Positions 17,561-25,680 of a DNA stretch of 64,000 nucleotides are shown here, in pieces. Both the position numbers and the translations under genes were made by a program. Position 1 is the first letter of the stretch. Each line of letters opens with the position of its first letter. The stretch covers positions 40,328-104,327 of the forward strand of contig JAWWOO010000038.1 in assembly GCA_033851545.1 (NCBI GenBank), read 5' to 3'. Source of the DNA: JAWWOL01 sp033851545. Lineage in GTDB: Bacteria > Actinomycetota > Actinomycetes > JAWWOL01. Below the pieces are notes generated by a model that worked only from the letters and a program-made list of their open reading frames with translations, made no database searches and was not told the origin of the DNA.

Positions 17561-18475
17561 TCAGCGCGCCCTGGAGAGCGCCGCCAGCAGCCGGTTGAGC
17601 GGCGCGTCGAGACCCCACCGCTCGGACAGCGCGACGAGCGCCGCAGGATCGGCGGCCTGCGTCGGCAGCAGGTCGTCGAGCTCGGCGGGGACCGGGAGGT
17701 CGCACACGACGGCGACGACCGGCCTCGCGGAGACCAGGTAGTCGCGAGCCGCCAGCAGCTTGGCCCTGACGGTGGGGGAGAGCCCGTCCGCCGGCCCGTC
17801 CAGGGCCACGAGCAAGGCGTCGATGGAGCCGTACCGCTCCAGCACGCCGGCGGCCGTCTTGTCCCCAACACCAGGCACGCCCGGCAGGCCGTCGCTCGGG
17901 TCGCCCCGCAGCAGGGCGAAGTCGGCGTACGAGCGCCCCGGGATCCCGTACCGCTTGGTCACCTCGGCCTCGTCGACGGACGGCAGGTCGCGCATCCCCT
18001 TGGCCGTGTAGAGCACCCGCACCGGCTTGTCGTCGCGGACCAGCTGGAACAGGTCACGGTCTCCGGTCACGATGTCGACCGGCCCCTGGTGGCGTACCGC
18101 CAGCGTGCCGATCACGTCGTCCGCCTCGTGCCCGATGACGCCCAGGGTGGCGATGCCGATGGCCTCCAGCACGGCGGTCAGGATCGGCACCTGCGGACTC
18201 AGCGCGTCCGGCACCTCCTCGCCACCGGCCGGCGCGACCCGGTGCGCCTTGTACGAGGGGACGGCCGCGACCCGGAACGCCGGCCGCCAGTCGGCGTCCA
18301 TGCAGGCGACCAGCCGGTCCGGGCGGTATTTGCCGACGAGCATCGCGATCATGTCGACCAGCCCGCGCACCGCGTTGACCGGCGTCCCGTCCGGCGCGAC
18401 GACGGTCTCGGGCACGCCGTAGAACGCCCGGAAGTACAGGGAGGCGCTGTCCAGCAGCATCAGGGTGTCGGGCAC
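17561..18475 (-). CDS. 5'-3' exonuclease (FEN/PolI N-terminal domain family)
   Basis: 304 residues from GTG 18475. Stand-alone version of the DNA polymerase I 5' nuclease. Acidic metal-binding blocks: MLLDSASLYFRAFYG (Asp near the N-terminus), VACMDADWRPAFR, GHEADDVIGTLA, VTGDRDLFQLV; the helix-hairpin-helix DGLPGVPGVGDKTA follows. Length is typical. It acts on flaps or RNA primers in replication and repair. Divergent from pepE with 42 bp between starts. The same neighbour pair is found near helY in mycobacteria. Confidence 0.93.
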   Translation of the reverse strand: MPDTLMLLDSASLYFRAFYGVPETVVAPDGTPVNAVRGLVDMIAMLVGKYRPDRLVACMDADWRPAFRVAAVPSYKAHRVAPAGGEEVPDALSPQVPILTAVLEAIGIATLGVIGHEADDVIGTLAVRHQGPVDIVTGDRDLFQLVRDDKPVRVLYTAKGMRDLPSVDEAEVTKRYGIPGRSYADFALLRGDPSDGLPGVPGVGDKTAAGVLERYGSIDALLVALDGPADGLSPTVRAKLLAARDYLVSARPVVAVVCDLPVPAELDDLLPTQAADPAALVALSERWGLDAPLNRLLAALSRAR

Positions 18476-18505
18476 AGGCCACAGCCTGCCAGAACTGCGC
18501 GGGGA

Positions 18506-18511
18506 TAGGCT
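18506..18511 (+). promoter_or_regulatory. Candidate -10 element for leaderless pepE
   Basis: TAGGCT ends 6 nt before the GTG start. No Shine-Dalgarno is present between them. It lies in a 42-bp divergent spacer that must also promote the exonuclease gene. Confidence 0.45.
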
Positions 18512-18517
18512 CGGTCC

Positions 18518-19651
18518 GTGCCCTCAACCGCTGACCTTTTCCCCGCCGACCGCCTCGACAAGGCGGCCGCAGCTGCCGCGGCCGCTGGCATCGACGCGCT
18601 GCTGCTCACCCCGGGCGCGGACCTGCGCTATCTGACCGGCTACGACGCGCTGCCGCTCGAGCGGCTGACCTGCCTGGTCCTGCCGTCATCCGGCCCGGCG
18701 ACCCTCGTCGTCCCGCGTCTCGAGCACCCGGCAGCAGTCGCCTCGCCCGCCGGTGACCTCGGCATCGAGATCGTCGGCTGGGGCGAGACGGAGGACCCGT
18801 ACGCGGTGGTCGCCCGGCTGCTGCACGAGGCGCTCTCGACGATGCCGGACAGCCTCGGTCTCGGCAACCGGATGTGGGCCGAGCAGGTGCTGCGATTCCG
18901 GGCCGTCATGCCCGGCGCCCTGCAGACCCTGGCCGGTGAGGTGCTGAGGAACCTGCGCATGCGCAAGTCTCCCGCTGAGGTCGAGGCGTTGCGCGAGGCT
19001 GCGGCGGCGATCGACCGGGTGCACGCGCGGATGGGGGAGTGGCTGCGGGTCGGCCGCACCGAGCGCGAGGTCGGCCGTGACATCGCCGACGCGATCGTGG
19101 CCGAGGGACACAAGACGGTGAACTTCGTCATCGTCGGATCCGGCCCGAACGGCGCCAGCCCGCACCACGACACCGGCGAACGGGTGATCGAGGCCGGCGA
19201 CCCGGTGGTCGTCGACATCGGCGGCGCGACCGCGGAGGGCTACTGCTCGGACAACACCCGGATGTACGCGGTCGGGACCCCGCCAGCGGAGTTCCTCGCC
19301 TACTACGAGGTGCTGCTGGCGGCGCAGGTCGCCGCCTGCGAAGCCGTACGCCCCGGGGTGACCCCCGAGAGCGTCGACGCCGCCGCGCGGGATCTGATCG
19401 CGGAGGCCGGCTACGGCGACTACTTCGTGCACCGTACGGGACACGGCATCGGCCTCGAGGAGCACGAGGAGCCCTACATCGTGACCGGCAACCGGGAGCC
19501 GCTCGAGGCGGGCGCGTGCTTCTCCATCGAGCCCGGCATCTATCTGCCGGGCCGGCACGGCGCCCGGATCGAGGACATCGTGGTGGCCACTGCGACGGGG
19601 GTCGAGCGGCTGAACACGATCAGCCGCGAGCTGGTCGTGCTGCCCGGCTGA
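18518..19651 (+). CDS. pepE: M24 family metallopeptidase (Xaa-Pro dipeptidase type)
   Basis: 377 residues from GTG 18518. Creatinase-like N-terminal domain (residues 1-150) and pita-bread catalytic domain. Metal ligands are visible in order: VVVDIGG (Asp), CSDNTRMY (Asp), HRTGHGIGLEEHE (His), FSIEPGIYLPG (Glu) and ARIEDIVV (Glu). It should release N-terminal residues before proline or act on dipeptides. Cytosolic, no signal. The helY/exonuclease/pepE cluster is the mycobacterial arrangement, which supports the name. Confidence 0.9.
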   Translation: MPSTADLFPADRLDKAAAAAAAAGIDALLLTPGADLRYLTGYDALPLERLTCLVLPSSGPATLVVPRLEHPAAVASPAGDLGIEIVGWGETEDPYAVVARLLHEALSTMPDSLGLGNRMWAEQVLRFRAVMPGALQTLAGEVLRNLRMRKSPAEVEALREAAAAIDRVHARMGEWLRVGRTEREVGRDIADAIVAEGHKTVNFVIVGSGPNGASPHHDTGERVIEAGDPVVVDIGGATAEGYCSDNTRMYAVGTPPAEFLAYYEVLLAAQVAACEAVRPGVTPESVDAAARDLIAEAGYGDYFVHRTGHGIGLEEHEEPYIVTGNREPLEAGACFSIEPGIYLPGRHGARIEDIVVATATGVERLNTISRELVVLPG

Positions 19652-19674
19652 GCGCGACCGCGTGCCCCGAGCCG

Positions 19675-20805
19675 TCAGCGGTGCACGGAGAACCGACTCC
19701 GTGCGGGGGCCACGCCGGTCGCGACGTCAGCGGCCAGGCGTCCGACAGCAGGGGCGAACTTGGCTCCGTGCCCTGAGCAGGGCGAGACCACGGTGATGCC
19801 GTCCACTCCGTCGATGACGAAATCCTCGTCCGGGGTGTTGGTGAAGATGCAGGTGGTCCCGGCGTACGGCTCCGGCAGCAGCCCGGGATAGCTGCGCTCG
19901 ACGAGAGCCACGAGACGGTCGAGAGCCGCCTCGTCGATCACCCCGTCCTGGTCCGCGGCGGATCCGATCACCTTGCCACCGTTGTACTCAGCCACCTTGT
20001 GCCCGCGGAAGCCTGCGTCGCGCCCACCGGGGAGCCCGTACGTCAACATGGCCGGCGACTGGTGGATGAAGCACGGCCAGCTTGCGCCGGCTGCCGGCTC
20101 GAAGCCGGGTCGGTACGGGAAGTGGAAGGGCTGCTCCTGCCGGACCTGCAGCGCGGGGAACGCGGCGACGAAGCCCTCCGGTAGCGGCAGCCGGGGCAGC
20201 AGCTGCGGTAGCCAGCCGCCCGCGGCCACGACGACCCGCTCCGCCTCGAGCCACCGGCCGTCATCGGCGACCACCCGGTAGCCCCGGGTGGTCGGCAGAA
20301 CGTCGGTGACCGTCCAGTTGGTCAGCAGCTGCGCCCCGTCTCGTACGGCGAGCTCCACCATCGTCGTCACGGCGGACTCCGCGTCGATGACGCCGGCCGC
20401 CGGATGCCACAGAACTGCCGAGTCGAACCGGATCTGCGGCCACCGCGCCGAGGCTTCGTCCGCGGTGAGGAGGGTGTGTTCGACGCCTGCCTCGTCGAAC
20501 ACGCGGGCCAGCTGCTCGGGCCCCCGCAGGTCACCGAAGTCCAGGGCACCGGTCAGGGTGAGGAGCCGGCGGCCCGAGCGGCTCTCGAGCTCGTCCCAGC
20601 CGGTCCGGGCCTCCTGCACCAGACGGACGTAGAACGGGTCCGGGTAGCCGTACCGGAGGATCCGGGCCGAGCCGTGCGAGCTTCCGCCGTGGTGGGCGGG
20701 CACCGCTCGCTCGACCACCGTCACCTCGAGGCCCCGCCGCGCCAGCTCCCATGCGGTCGCCGCGCCGACCAGTCCGGCGCCGAGAACGAGGTAGCTCGAT
20801 CCCAT
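19675..20805 (-). CDS. Sarcosine oxidase / N-methyl-tryptophan oxidase family flavoprotein
   Basis: 376 residues from ATG 20805; the in-frame extension to 21003 is the antisense-like shadow of the small upstream gene and is rejected. N-terminal FAD motif YLVLGAGLVGAATAWELARRG, then GSSHGSARILRYGYPDPFYV. The block TTCIFTNTPDEDFVIDG carries the cysteine that is covalently flavinylated in monomeric sarcosine oxidases, and SPCSGHGAKFAP follows. It should oxidise an N-methyl amino acid to the amino acid, formaldehyde and peroxide. Substrate unknown. Probably co-transcribed with the 56-residue gene 20 nt upstream. Confidence 0.88.
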   Translation of the reverse strand: MGSSYLVLGAGLVGAATAWELARRGLEVTVVERAVPAHHGGSSHGSARILRYGYPDPFYVRLVQEARTGWDELESRSGRRLLTLTGALDFGDLRGPEQLARVFDEAGVEHTLLTADEASARWPQIRFDSAVLWHPAAGVIDAESAVTTMVELAVRDGAQLLTNWTVTDVLPTTRGYRVVADDGRWLEAERVVVAAGGWLPQLLPRLPLPEGFVAAFPALQVRQEQPFHFPYRPGFEPAAGASWPCFIHQSPAMLTYGLPGGRDAGFRGHKVAEYNGGKVIGSAADQDGVIDEAALDRLVALVERSYPGLLPEPYAGTTCIFTNTPDEDFVIDGVDGITVVSPCSGHGAKFAPAVGRLAADVATGVAPARSRFSVHR

Positions 20806-20825
20806 GGTGGGTTGCGTGGCTCGGG

Positions 20826-20996
20826 TCAGGGTTCGGTGTTCTCGCCGTCGGTGTCGTAGGTCTCGGCACGGACGCCGGCCTCGACGTCGGCCAGCGCCTG
20901 GGCGAGGGCGGCCCGGCGCTCGGCACTGCCGGGGGCTGAGACCTCGACGACCTCGACGTCGTCCGAGTCGGCAGTCTGGTCGTTGGGCTCGGTCAT
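20826..20996 (-). CDS. Small acidic protein, 56 residues
   Basis: ATG 20996 with GAGAGG 7 nt upstream, TGA at 20826-20828. The product starts MTEPNDQTADSDDVEVVEV, continues SAPGSAERRAALAQALADVEAG and ends DTDGENTEP. It is strongly acidic with a central alanine-rich helix. No cysteine, no signal, no known family. It ends 20 nt before the ATG of the sarcosine-oxidase-like gene on the same strand, so the two probably form an operon, and it is divergent from the Lrp regulator gene. Possible partner or chaperone for the flavoenzyme. Confidence 0.65.
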   Translation of the reverse strand: MTEPNDQTADSDDVEVVEVSAPGSAERRAALAQALADVEAGVRAETYDTDGENTEP

Positions 20997-21133
20997 TAGG
21001 CACCTCTCAGTAGGTCGGTGGGGGGAGAGCCTTCCTGTCCAGTGTGCTGCGGGGCCAGGGGCGACGCCGACGCGGGGGATCCGGTTGGAGTAAATGCGCG
21101 CCGATCCAGGTGCCGCCGACTAGATTGCGGGGC

Positions 21134-21574
21134 GTGGAGGACATCGACCGGGAGATCGTACGGCTGCTGGCCCGTGACGGCCGGATGAGTTTCACCGACC
21201 TGGGTCGGGCCACCGGGCTCTCGGTGTCCGCCGTCCACCAGCGGGTGCGCCGGCTCGAGCAGCGCGGTGTCGTCGGTGGCTACGCGGCCAAGATCGATCC
21301 TGAGGCGGTCGGCCTTCCGCTCACCGCGTTCATCTCGATCACCCCCATCGACCCGGCTGCCCCGGACGACGCACCCGAGCGGCTGGCTCACCTCGAGGCC
21401 ATCGAGGCCTGCCACTCGGTGGCCGGCCGGGAGAGCTACATCCTCAAGGTCCGGGTCCCGACGCCCGCCGCTCTCGAGCTGCTGCTGCAGCAGATCCGGG
21501 CCGCCGCCAACGTCTCGACACAGACGACGATCGTGCTCAGCACGCCGTTCGAAGGCCGGCCGCCACAGCTCTGA
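21134..21574 (+). CDS. Lrp/AsnC family transcriptional regulator
   Basis: 146 residues from GTG 21134, with TAGATT 7 nt upstream and no ribosome binding site. N-terminal winged HTH (EDIDREIVRLLARDGRMSFTDLGRATGLSVSAVHQRVRRLEQRGVV) and C-terminal RAM effector domain (LTAFISITPI, LEAIEACHSVAGRESYILKVRV, TQTTIVLSTPFEGRP). Such regulators bind amino acids or related ligands. Divergent from the small acidic gene and the N-methyl amino acid oxidase, so it is the natural candidate to control them. Confidence 0.9.
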   Translation: MEDIDREIVRLLARDGRMSFTDLGRATGLSVSAVHQRVRRLEQRGVVGGYAAKIDPEAVGLPLTAFISITPIDPAAPDDAPERLAHLEAIEACHSVAGRESYILKVRVPTPAALELLLQQIRAAANVSTQTTIVLSTPFEGRPPQL

Positions 21575-21593
21575 GGGCCACAGGCTGGAGCCA

Positions 21594-21720
21594 TTTTCCG
21601 AGAAACCATCCACCTCAGCCTCAGGTCGAGGGTTTTGGTGATCATGAGGATGCCCCGGTTGGTCCTTGATCATCCGATCCGTCCAGCCGACACGCCGCGC
21701 CAACGGGGTTTTCTCGGAAA
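21594..21720. repeat. MITE-like element with 11-bp terminal inverted repeats
   Basis: tttccgagaaa at 21595-21605 and its exact complement tttctcggaaa at 21710-21720, with further pairing just inside (aacc / ggtt). Two gatcat motifs lie in the interior. There is no coding capacity. The element fills much of the 466-nt gap between the Lrp gene and lnt. Confidence 0.4.
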
Positions 21721-21786
21721 GTTCTGAGGACGGGCGCACCCCGTCTGACCTGCAGGTTTGCGCTATCGGCGCAGGTCAGCGGGGTG

Positions 21787-21817
21787 TTGACAGCCCCCCG
21801 GGCGTGGCCGGTAGTTT
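21787..21817 (+). promoter_or_regulatory. Possible sigma-70 promoter upstream of lnt
   Basis: TTGACA at 21787-21792 and TAGTTT at 21812-21817, 19 nt apart. About 220 nt upstream of the lnt start; nothing else recognisable lies between them. Confidence 0.3.
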
Positions 21818-22040
21818 TCCCCCCGTCCACCCGGAAGACGTCCTGACTTTGCGCTCTCCGTCCCCGTCGCACACTGGTCCACGGGCATGTTCGGTCTCCT
21901 TGACCGCGATATCCCGGCGCGCCAGGTCCAGCGTTGCGCGTGGTGACGGGTCGGAGCCGCCGTCGGGGCGGAGGTGCGGCGAGTCCGGGAGGGGCCCGGG
22001 CGCCCTATAGACAACGACGTCCCGCTGGCAGCCGGCCGGC

Positions 22041-23804
22041 GTGACGCCGGTCCGAAGGGCGACCCGGGCCCCCTTCCCTCGCTACGATGAGGCCGGTGAG
22101 CCCCGTCTGGACGAACCCGTCGTGCACGTCGCGCGCCGGCTTGGCCGCACCGTGACACTGACCGGGACACTGACCGGGACACTGGCGGGGCTGACCGGCG
22201 CCCGGAGATCGCCTCGCAAGCCCTCGGACACGACCGCCGACGCCGCCGGCCCGCCTGCACGCACCGGGCGTCTCCAGCTGGCCGGCCGCTGCCTCACGGC
22301 GCTGGTAGCTGGTCTGGCCGGATGCCTCGCCTTCCCGCCGGTCGGCTGGTGGCCGGCAGCGATCGCGTCGATCGCAGCGCTCTCCTTGCTGGTCCGCGGC
22401 ACCAGCAAGCGGCTCGCGTTCGGGCTCGGAACGCTGTACGGGCTGGCCCTGTTCGTCCCGCTGCTGACCTGGATCCGGACCATCGGCGACGACGCGTGGC
22501 TGCTGCTCTCGCTCACGCAGGCCCTCGAGCTCGGATTGCTGGCGGTCGGACTGCGCCTGGTCGCGCGGCTGCGCTGGTCGCCGATGTGGTCAGCCGGCGT
22601 CTGGATCCTCGAGGAGTACCTCCGCGGCCGCTACCCGTTGGGCGGTTTCACCTGGGGTCGCTGGGCCTACTCCCAGTCCGCAGGGCCCCTGGTGCACCTC
22701 GCGGCCTGGGGCGGTGCACCGCTGGTGAGCTTCGGCGTGGCCCTGAGCGGCTCGCTGCTGGCTACGGCAGGCCTCGGCCTGGCGGCGGTGCGCCGGGGGG
22801 CGCGACAACCGGCCAGGTTCGCCGTGGCCGCGTCCGCCGGCTCGCTCCTGGTCGTCGTGGCACCGCTGGCCATAGGCCTGCCCACGGCGCCCCAGAGCCG
22901 CGGGGGGGTGCCGACCGTCCTCGTCGCGACGGTCCAGGGCAATGTGCCCCGGCTCGGGCTCGACCCCGGCGCTCAACGCGACGCGGTCACCGCCAACCAC
23001 GTGACCGCAACGGAGGCACTGGCGGCTGACGTCGCCGCCGGCCGGCTGCCCAAGCCGGACATCGTGATCTGGCCGGAGAACGCCACGGACGTCGACCCCC
23101 GGATTGACCCTCAAGTCAACCGTGAGGTGGTTGCCGCGGTCGCGGCCAACGGGGTGCCCATGCTCGTCGGCGCCGTGCTGAACGGTCCCGGGCCGACGCA
23201 CGTCTCGAACGCGGGACTGGTCTGGGACCCGGTGACCGGTCCGGGAGCGATGTACGTCAAGCGGCACCTCGTCCCGTTCGGCGAGTACATCCCCTACCGG
23301 GCCGAGCTGGGGGGACTGGTCAGCAGGTTCCGCGAGATCCCGTACGACTTCGCACCGGGCACGAGCGACGGGACCCTCCAGCTCGGCCCGGCCAAGATCG
23401 GCGACGTGATCTGCTACGAGGTCGCGTACGACGGGCTGGTCCGCAGCAGCGTCAAGGCCGGCGCCAGGATCCTCGTCGTCCAGACCAACAATGCGACGTA
23501 CGGGCGCGACGAGACCTCACAGCAGCTGGCGATGGCCCGACTGCGGGCGGTTGAGCACGGCCGTGCCGTGCTGGTGGCCGCGACCAGCGGTATCAGCGCA
23601 TTCATAGGCCCGGACGGTAGGGTTCTTGACAGTTCCAAGGTCTTCACCCAGAAGGTTCTCGTCGACCGGGTCCCGCTGCGTGACACCCTGACCATCGCTG
23701 ATCGGCTGGGCGCCGGACCCGAACGGGTCCTCGCCCTGATCGGGGTCGTCGGCTGTGCCGCCGCATGGGTCATCGGTCGGCGCTCAAGGAGGCGCACCAC
23801 GTGA
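22041..23804 (+). CDS. lnt: Apolipoprotein N-acyltransferase
   Basis: 587 residues from GTG 22041; an alternative GTG at 22152 would give 550. Transfers an acyl chain to the N-terminal cysteine of lipoproteins. Several membrane helices occupy residues 85-290, then a nitrilase-like domain with the catalytic triad Glu in DIVIWPENATD, Lys in VKRHLVPFGEYIP and Cys in GDVICYEVAYDG. A likely substrate is encoded here: LivK has a lipobox. The N-terminal 80 residues are polar and include a TLTGTLTGTLAGLTG stretch from a 12-bp tandem repeat. Overlaps ppm1 by 4 nt; in mycobacteria the two domains are fused. Confidence 0.93.
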   Translation: MTPVRRATRAPFPRYDEAGEPRLDEPVVHVARRLGRTVTLTGTLTGTLAGLTGARRSPRKPSDTTADAAGPPARTGRLQLAGRCLTALVAGLAGCLAFPPVGWWPAAIASIAALSLLVRGTSKRLAFGLGTLYGLALFVPLLTWIRTIGDDAWLLLSLTQALELGLLAVGLRLVARLRWSPMWSAGVWILEEYLRGRYPLGGFTWGRWAYSQSAGPLVHLAAWGGAPLVSFGVALSGSLLATAGLGLAAVRRGARQPARFAVAASAGSLLVVVAPLAIGLPTAPQSRGGVPTVLVATVQGNVPRLGLDPGAQRDAVTANHVTATEALAADVAAGRLPKPDIVIWPENATDVDPRIDPQVNREVVAAVAANGVPMLVGAVLNGPGPTHVSNAGLVWDPVTGPGAMYVKRHLVPFGEYIPYRAELGGLVSRFREIPYDFAPGTSDGTLQLGPAKIGDVICYEVAYDGLVRSSVKAGARILVVQTNNATYGRDETSQQLAMARLRAVEHGRAVLVAATSGISAFIGPDGRVLDSSKVFTQKVLVDRVPLRDTLTIADRLGAGPERVLALIGVVGCAAAWVIGRRSRRRTT

Positions 23805-24571
23805 CCGGCGGCACTCTCGGCAAGATCCTCGTGATCGTCCCGACCTACAACGAGCAGGAAAACCTCGAGATCATCGCGGACCGGCTGCGCACGGCCGTGC
23901 CCCACGTCGATCTGCTCGTGGTGGACGACGGAAGCCCGGACGGCACCGGCGACATCGCCGACAAGCTCGCGGCGGAGGACAGCCAGATCCACGTGCTGCA
24001 CCGGACCGCCAAGGCCGGGCTGGGCGCCGCGTACATCGCCGGCTTCGGCTGGGCGCTCGAGCGGGGCTATGACGTCGCCGTGGAGATGGACGCGGACGGA
24101 TCCCACCAGCCCGAGCAGCTGCCCCGGCTGCTCGACGCGTTGCAGGACGCCGACCTGGTCCTCGGCTCGCGGTGGTTCGAGGGTGGCGAGGTGGAGAACT
24201 GGCCGTTCCTGCGCAAGCTGCTCTCCGTCGGCGGCAACAGCTACGCCCGGCTGGCTCTCGGCGTCCCGTTCCGGGATGTGACCGGCGGCTATCGGGCCTA
24301 TCGGCGTCAGGTGCTCGAAGGCGTCGACCTCGACCAGGTGGTGTCGCAGGGCTACTGCTTCCAGGTCGACCTGGCCTGGCGGGCCTGGCGCAACGGCTTC
24401 CGGGTCGTCGAGGTGCCGATCACGTTCGTCGAGCGCGTACGCGGCGAGTCCAAGATGAGCAAGGGCATCGTCGTCGAGGCGCTCTGGCGGGTCACCGGCT
24501 GGGGGATCCGCACCATCGGCTCACGCGGCCGCAAGCCCCGCAACCCCAGCTCCGTCCTGGCCAAGCGCTGA
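23801..24571 (+). CDS. ppm1: Polyprenol monophosphomannose synthase
   Basis: 256 residues from GTG 23801, with AAGGAGG upstream, overlapping the lnt stop. GT2 glycosyltransferase that makes polyprenyl-phosphate mannose from GDP-mannose. IVPTYNEQENLEI, LLVVDDGSPDGTGDIAD, VEMDADGSHQPEQLPRLL (the DxD metal site), GSRWFEGGEV, GGYRAYRRQVLEGVDL and RVRGESKMS are the diagnostic blocks. Cytosolic face of the membrane. Supplies mannose for lipoglycans and protein O-mannosylation in actinobacteria. Order lnt-ppm1 corresponds to mycobacterial Ppm1, where the two are one polypeptide. Confidence 0.94.
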   Translation: MTGGTLGKILVIVPTYNEQENLEIIADRLRTAVPHVDLLVVDDGSPDGTGDIADKLAAEDSQIHVLHRTAKAGLGAAYIAGFGWALERGYDVAVEMDADGSHQPEQLPRLLDALQDADLVLGSRWFEGGEVENWPFLRKLLSVGGNSYARLALGVPFRDVTGGYRAYRRQVLEGVDLDQVVSQGYCFQVDLAWRAWRNGFRVVEVPITFVERVRGESKMSKGIVVEALWRVTGWGIRTIGSRGRKPRNPSSVLAKR

Positions 24572-24572
24572 G

Positions 24573-25013
24573 ATGATCGGCCCACTGCTGGTCGCGTTCA
24601 TTGTCGTACCGCTGCTCGAGATCTTCGTCATCGTGCAGGTAGGACAGGTCATCGGCGCGTGGTGGACCGTGGTCGCGCTGCTTGCGGAGAGTGCCTTCGG
24701 TGCGTGGCTGGTGCGCCGTGAGGGCGCCAAGGCCTGGCGCCGACTGGTCGGGGAGCTGGCTGAGGGCCGGGCGCCGACCGTCGCAGCGGCCGACGGCGCC
24801 ATCATCCTCATCGGCGGAGTGCTGCTGCTGACGCCGGGCTTCCTCACCGACCTGATCGGGTTCCTCTGCGTCATCCCGATCACCCGGCCGCTGATGCGCA
24901 AGGCGCTGGTGCGCTGGCTGACCCGGCGTCGCGGGGGCGCGCTCACGGGCCCGCCCACGGAGCACTCCGTGATCGAAGGCCATCTCGCGGACCCCCCAGG
25001 GGACCGGCGTTAG
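24573..25013 (+). CDS. fxsA: FxsA family membrane protein
   Basis: 146 residues, ATG one nt after the ppm1 stop. Three to four hydrophobic segments: LLVAFIVVPLLEIFVIVQVGQVIG, TVVALLAESAFGAWLVRREG, then GAIILIGGVLLLTPGFLTDLIGFL. The GGVLLLTPGFLTD block is the FxsA hallmark. E. coli FxsA affects phage T7 exclusion by F; its normal role is unknown. The C-terminal tail is polar. Its last 4 nt overlap the convergent rbpA gene. Confidence 0.92.
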   Translation: MIGPLLVAFIVVPLLEIFVIVQVGQVIGAWWTVVALLAESAFGAWLVRREGAKAWRRLVGELAEGRAPTVAAADGAIILIGGVLLLTPGFLTDLIGFLCVIPITRPLMRKALVRWLTRRRGGALTGPPTEHSVIEGHLADPPGDRR

Positions 25014-25357
25014 GCGCTCTTGAGGCCCTGACGGTCGTGAAGGACCTGAAGCCGCTCCGCGAGCACCTCTTCGAGGTCGGGCAGCGTCCGCCGCTCGAGC
25101 AGCATGTCCCAGTGGGTCCGCGCCGGCTTGACCTTCTTGGGCTCGGGCAGCTCACCGTGGACGAGCAGTGCCAGCTCACCGCAGACCTTGCAGTCCCACG
25201 AGCGCGGGATCTCAGCCTCGTCGGAGAAGGGGACGCTGAAACGGTGGCCCTGAGGGCAGCCGAACTCGATGACCTGACGTGGCGCCAGCTCCGCGTTGCG
25301 GTCGGTCTCGTAGCTGACGGCGCCCAGACGGCTGCCGCGTAGCACACGCTCGGCCAT
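25010..25357 (-). CDS. rbpA: RNA polymerase-binding protein RbpA
   Basis: 115 residues from ATG 25357, after AAGGAGG; a start at 25483 is rejected since it runs through the promoter. RbpA binds RNA polymerase holoenzyme and stabilises the open complex with the principal sigma factor. RGSRLGAVSYETDRNAELAPRQ is the N-terminal tail, CPQGHRFSVPFS...WDCKVCG the zinc-ribbon-like core, and EPKKVKPARTHWDMLLERRTLPDLEEVLAERLQVLH the basic linker and sigma interaction domain. Its promoter matches SigR, as known for rbpA in Streptomyces coelicolor. Confidence 0.96.
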   Translation of the reverse strand: MAERVLRGSRLGAVSYETDRNAELAPRQVIEFGCPQGHRFSVPFSDEAEIPRSWDCKVCGELALLVHGELPEPKKVKPARTHWDMLLERRTLPDLEEVLAERLQVLHDRQGLKSA

Positions 25358-25405
25358 GAGAGGGCCTCCTTGGGCGGGTCGGTTGATGCTCGGTTCGCAG
25401 GGTGG

Positions 25406-25432
25406 AACGGACGGTAGACAGGAAAGATTCCC
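25406..25432 (-). promoter_or_regulatory. SigR-type promoter of rbpA
   Basis: On the minus strand, GGGAAT (25427-25432), exactly 18 nt, then GTT (25406-25408), matching the SigR/SigH consensus GGGAAT-N18-GTT. The expected transcript starts near 25399, leaving a leader of about 42 nt with AAGGAGG. The rest of the gap 25358-25680 shows nothing recognisable. Confidence 0.75.
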
Positions 25433-25680
25433 CTCCTTGTCCTCGTCCAACCCGCCGGGACGGTTGACCCTCGCGCGGAGCAATCCGCGGGCGCCGGCCG
25501 GTGCTCCGGATCCGGCCCTGCTGGACAGGCGGGGGCGTTCCTGTGAGGCTCACCCGTGCTGTCACCCTCAACCGCAGCCTAAGGTTGCCCGGCATTCGTG
25601 CCGAGGCTGATCGAGGCCCCACCGGGCCTGGCCAGGGCATCGGCCGCCCGACATGTGCTGCACCGGACAGCGGAGGCGAT

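Noticed and set aside
15243..17741. Very long plus-strand frame (832 codons) over the oxidoreductase and methyltransferase genes
   Set aside because: It is the antisense of two well-matched genes on the minus strand; long frames opposite high-GC genes are expected, and its translation has no motif.
20826..20996. Reading the 56-residue acidic protein as Pup
   Set aside because: No C-terminal GGQ/GGE and wrong location relative to prcBA; only the acidity is similar.
22155..22190. CRISPR-like tandem repeat
   Set aside because: Only two perfect 12-bp copies and one degenerate copy with no spacers, inside the lnt gene.
25433..25680. c-di-AMP (ydaO-type) riboswitch upstream of the NlpC/P60 gene
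   Set aside because: Such switches precede similar wall-hydrolase genes in actinobacteria, but I could not find the conserved core by eye; a covariance-model search (ydaO/yuaA) would decide.
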